Positions 61,819-64,000 of a stretch of 64,000 bases of DNA are shown piece by piece. A model generated the notes under the pieces. That model was not told the origin of the DNA. It was given only the letters and a program-made list of their open reading frames with translations, and did no database searches. The translations under genes and the position numbers were made by a program. Every line of letters starts with the position of its first letter. The first letter of the stretch is position 1. Source of the DNA: Prinia subflava (taxonomy: Eukaryota; Chordata; Aves; Passeriformes; Cisticolidae); NCBI RefSeq assembly GCF_021018805.1, contig NC_086259.1, forward strand, positions 496,001 through 560,000, in the 5' to 3' direction.

Positions 61819-61941
61819 AATATCCTGATTTTTTACATTATTGTTTAGAACTGCAACATATCATTTTGAAATCCCAAATTTTCCTAACAAATTTGTAAGA
61901 AAAGCTGTTTTCCACTTCTTTGAGCATAGTGGATTTCAAGT

Positions 61942-62245
61942 TTCATAAAAACATAGAATATCCTGAGTGGGAAGGGACCCACCAGGATCATGGATCCAGC
62001 TCCTGTCCCTGCCCAGGCCCCCCAACAATCCCCCCTGTGCACCCCTGGCAGCGCTGTCCAAAGGCTCCTGGAGCTCTGGCATTCCCTGGGGAGCCTGGGC
62101 AGTGCCAGCACCTCTGGGGGGAGCAGAACCTGTCCCTGCTCTGCTCTGAGCCTGTCCTGGGCCAGCTCCAGCCACTCCCTGGGTGCTGTTCCTAGCCCAG
62201 AGCAGAGCTCGGAGCTGTGTGGTCCACACAATGTCACCCAGGTCT
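61942..62245 (-). mobile_element. CR1-family fragment (different subfamily)
   Basis: Starts with the reversed tail ACATAGAATATCCTGAGTGG and GGAAGGGACCCACCAGGATC, then GCAGCGCTGTCCAAAGGCTC and CTGGGCAGTGCCAGCACCTC. The GGGACCCACCAGGATCATG signature differs from the main group of copies here and matches the class seen at 41745. Confidence 0.8.
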
Positions 62246-64000
62246 GAATGACTGCTCCAAGATATCAACAGCAAAAAATGAAGAGGCAGCAGAGATGATT
62301 TCAATGACAAGAGCAGCGGCGGAAGTGAAGTCTAACTAACTTTAAATTCCTTTCATTATTTTTATAGCAACAATAATCCCCAGCGTTCATGATGATTTCC
62401 TGTGTACTATTAAATGACCATATGCCAAATTATAATAGACTAAACAATTTTTTTCTGATTTGTCTGGGTCATAACTTCTGGATGATGCATTAAAATAGCA
62501 ATTGTTCTCAGGAATACATTTGGCAGAAGGCAGCCAAGATCACAGTGTTGCAATATAATAATGGATGATTATGTTCTGAAATGTTTTGCAAAAGTATCAA
62601 GTAAATATAGGAAACTCCCAGTCAAAATGAGATTTTAGCTGTAATTAGAATTAGCTGAAAAGATGAAGGATTTATTCTACCATAATTTTATCATGAGGCA
62701 AGGACATGAATAGCTTTTTAATGGCAGAATAAATATTGGATCATATTAGTTCTGGAGTTGAGAGTGTCTCAATTTTGGGCAGAGGAGTGGAGGTGAGGCA
62801 CAGCTAGAGGAGCCCTGGGAGGCAAGGAGGGACCTGCAGTGGCCAAGTGATGTCCCCAGCTGGGCAGGGACCTTTACCCATTGGATCAGGCTCTGCAAAG
62901 CTTCCCAGAACCTGGACAGGTTCCTGCTTTAGGGACGGGGCTGTTCTGGGAACCCCAGGGCTCCCACTGCACACTTTGACCTCATTTCTCAGCACAGTGT
63001 GAACCTTCCCCAGACACTGCAAGTTCCGTGGGCTCATGAAAAATGAGCAGCTCCCACTGAAAGCAGGTGGGGAACAGATCTCCAGATCCCATATTCAGTT
63101 GAGTCCCACTGCTTAATCTTTAGGGCATATCACAAATATAATTGCTTTGGGAGTTTTCAATAAAACACACAAGGTGAGGGATGTGGAAGAGTTCTGTGCA
63201 CAAGGGATTCATTTTTCCTGTGCATTGATAAGTGTGGGAGGAGTTCAGCCTGCTATGCACCTTTATCCTCCAGCAGACTGCTCCATGCAGACCCCTGATG
63301 CTTACCAATTTTCAAGAAATTTTTAAGAAAAGATTTTTGAAGGATACAAGTTCTTGTTGCAGAAAGCGATTCAGCTCTAACCAGTCAGTCTCCCATATTT
63401 AACATTTGATTTTTTCCTCTTTAACAAAATGTTGTTCTCTTCCTTGAGTCAGTTCAAGAAAATTACATAAAAAAGTAAATTGATAGCCCATTCCTTATTG
63501 TTTATGGAACAAGAAAAAACATCAGGAATCAGTACCTTGCACATTTAAGTTAATTCTCTCAATTACTTTTTGATTTTAAACTGTTCTGCATTATCAGACC
63601 AATCTTTGAATAGTCTTTAGCTTGAACTTCATGACAAACTTGTGCAAAAGAGGGCCTCTCACTTTATTTACACAAAACAATATGATGATATCAAGATCTG
63701 CTTTGCAACACATTCAGTTGCATGACACATATGGCAAAGCCAGTTCTTCAAATAAACCCATTCGTCCTGAAAATGGCTGAAATTTTAAATTCTAGGTGTG
63801 CTAAATTTGGACAAGACTCAAATTAGGATTATTATATTTTTCTACTGGAACTAGAAACAAGGCTGAATTTACCCTTAAGCAGAATTAAGGGAGGTGCAAC
63901 ACTGATAGGTCAAAATTTGCAAGGTCTCCTTTCAAAGAACAGCTGAACTAGGAGATGAGACAAAATCACCTTTCAGCGGTACCCCAGCAGTTTAGGGCTT

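Larger units (their letters stand above)
57383..64000 (-). other. 5' intron of CDH11 (partial)
   Basis: From the acceptor at 57383 to the window edge. Contains CR1 fragments (59750, 61942), an ERVL-type LTR (61278), poly-A at 59129-59157 and otherwise unique AT-rich sequence. No noncoding first exon or promoter was recognised, so these should lie beyond 64000. Confidence 0.7.

Noticed and set aside
1..64000. A new multi-gene system
   Set aside because: Only one protein gene is present and it belongs to a well-known family. Other signals are repeats or noncoding features.

Overview
The window is vertebrate nuclear DNA, almost certainly from a bird and probably a songbird. The evidence is many 3'-end fragments of chicken-repeat-1 (CR1) LINEs in both orientations, several solo LTRs of avian endogenous-retrovirus type, long microsatellites, compact introns with GT-AG boundaries, and a single recognisable protein gene.

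The gene is CDH11 (cadherin-11, OB-cadherin), a classical type II cadherin, on the minus strand. All eleven coding exons are present, from the ATG at 57214 to the TAA at 38994..38992. They add up to 2379 nt and 792 residues with every splice phase compatible. Conceptually the protein has a signal peptide, a prodomain ending in an RSKR cleavage site, five extracellular cadherin (EC) repeats with calcium-binding linkers, one transmembrane helix and a catenin-binding tail. The first coding exon has a clear upstream acceptor at 57383/57382, so transcription starts outside the window (beyond 64000) from at least one noncoding exon. The 3' UTR probably runs leftward into the AT-rich, repeat-poor stretch 36550-38991.

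Layout: 1-36500 is gene-free DNA downstream of CDH11 with a 72-bp higher-order minisatellite (3.6-4.3 kb), CR1 fragments, three solo LTRs (11.3, 18.0 and 28.4 kb), a giant (GAAA)n / (TTCC)n microsatellite with a perfect palindrome beside it (24.4-25.1 kb), and a 470-bp polypyrimidine tract (34.7-35.2 kb). 36550-57382 is CDH11. 57383-64000 is the 5' intron of CDH11, with two CR1 fragments and an ERVL-type LTR.

I found no operon, CRISPR array, RNA gene, or intact mobile-element ORF, and nothing that supports a new molecular system. The most useful unusual observations concern CDH11 splicing: a G-rich minisatellite that begins about 6 bp from an exon donor, a T/G tract beside the first coding exon, and an in-frame intron read-through that would give a tail-less membrane cadherin. 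The repeat structures are also of interest.
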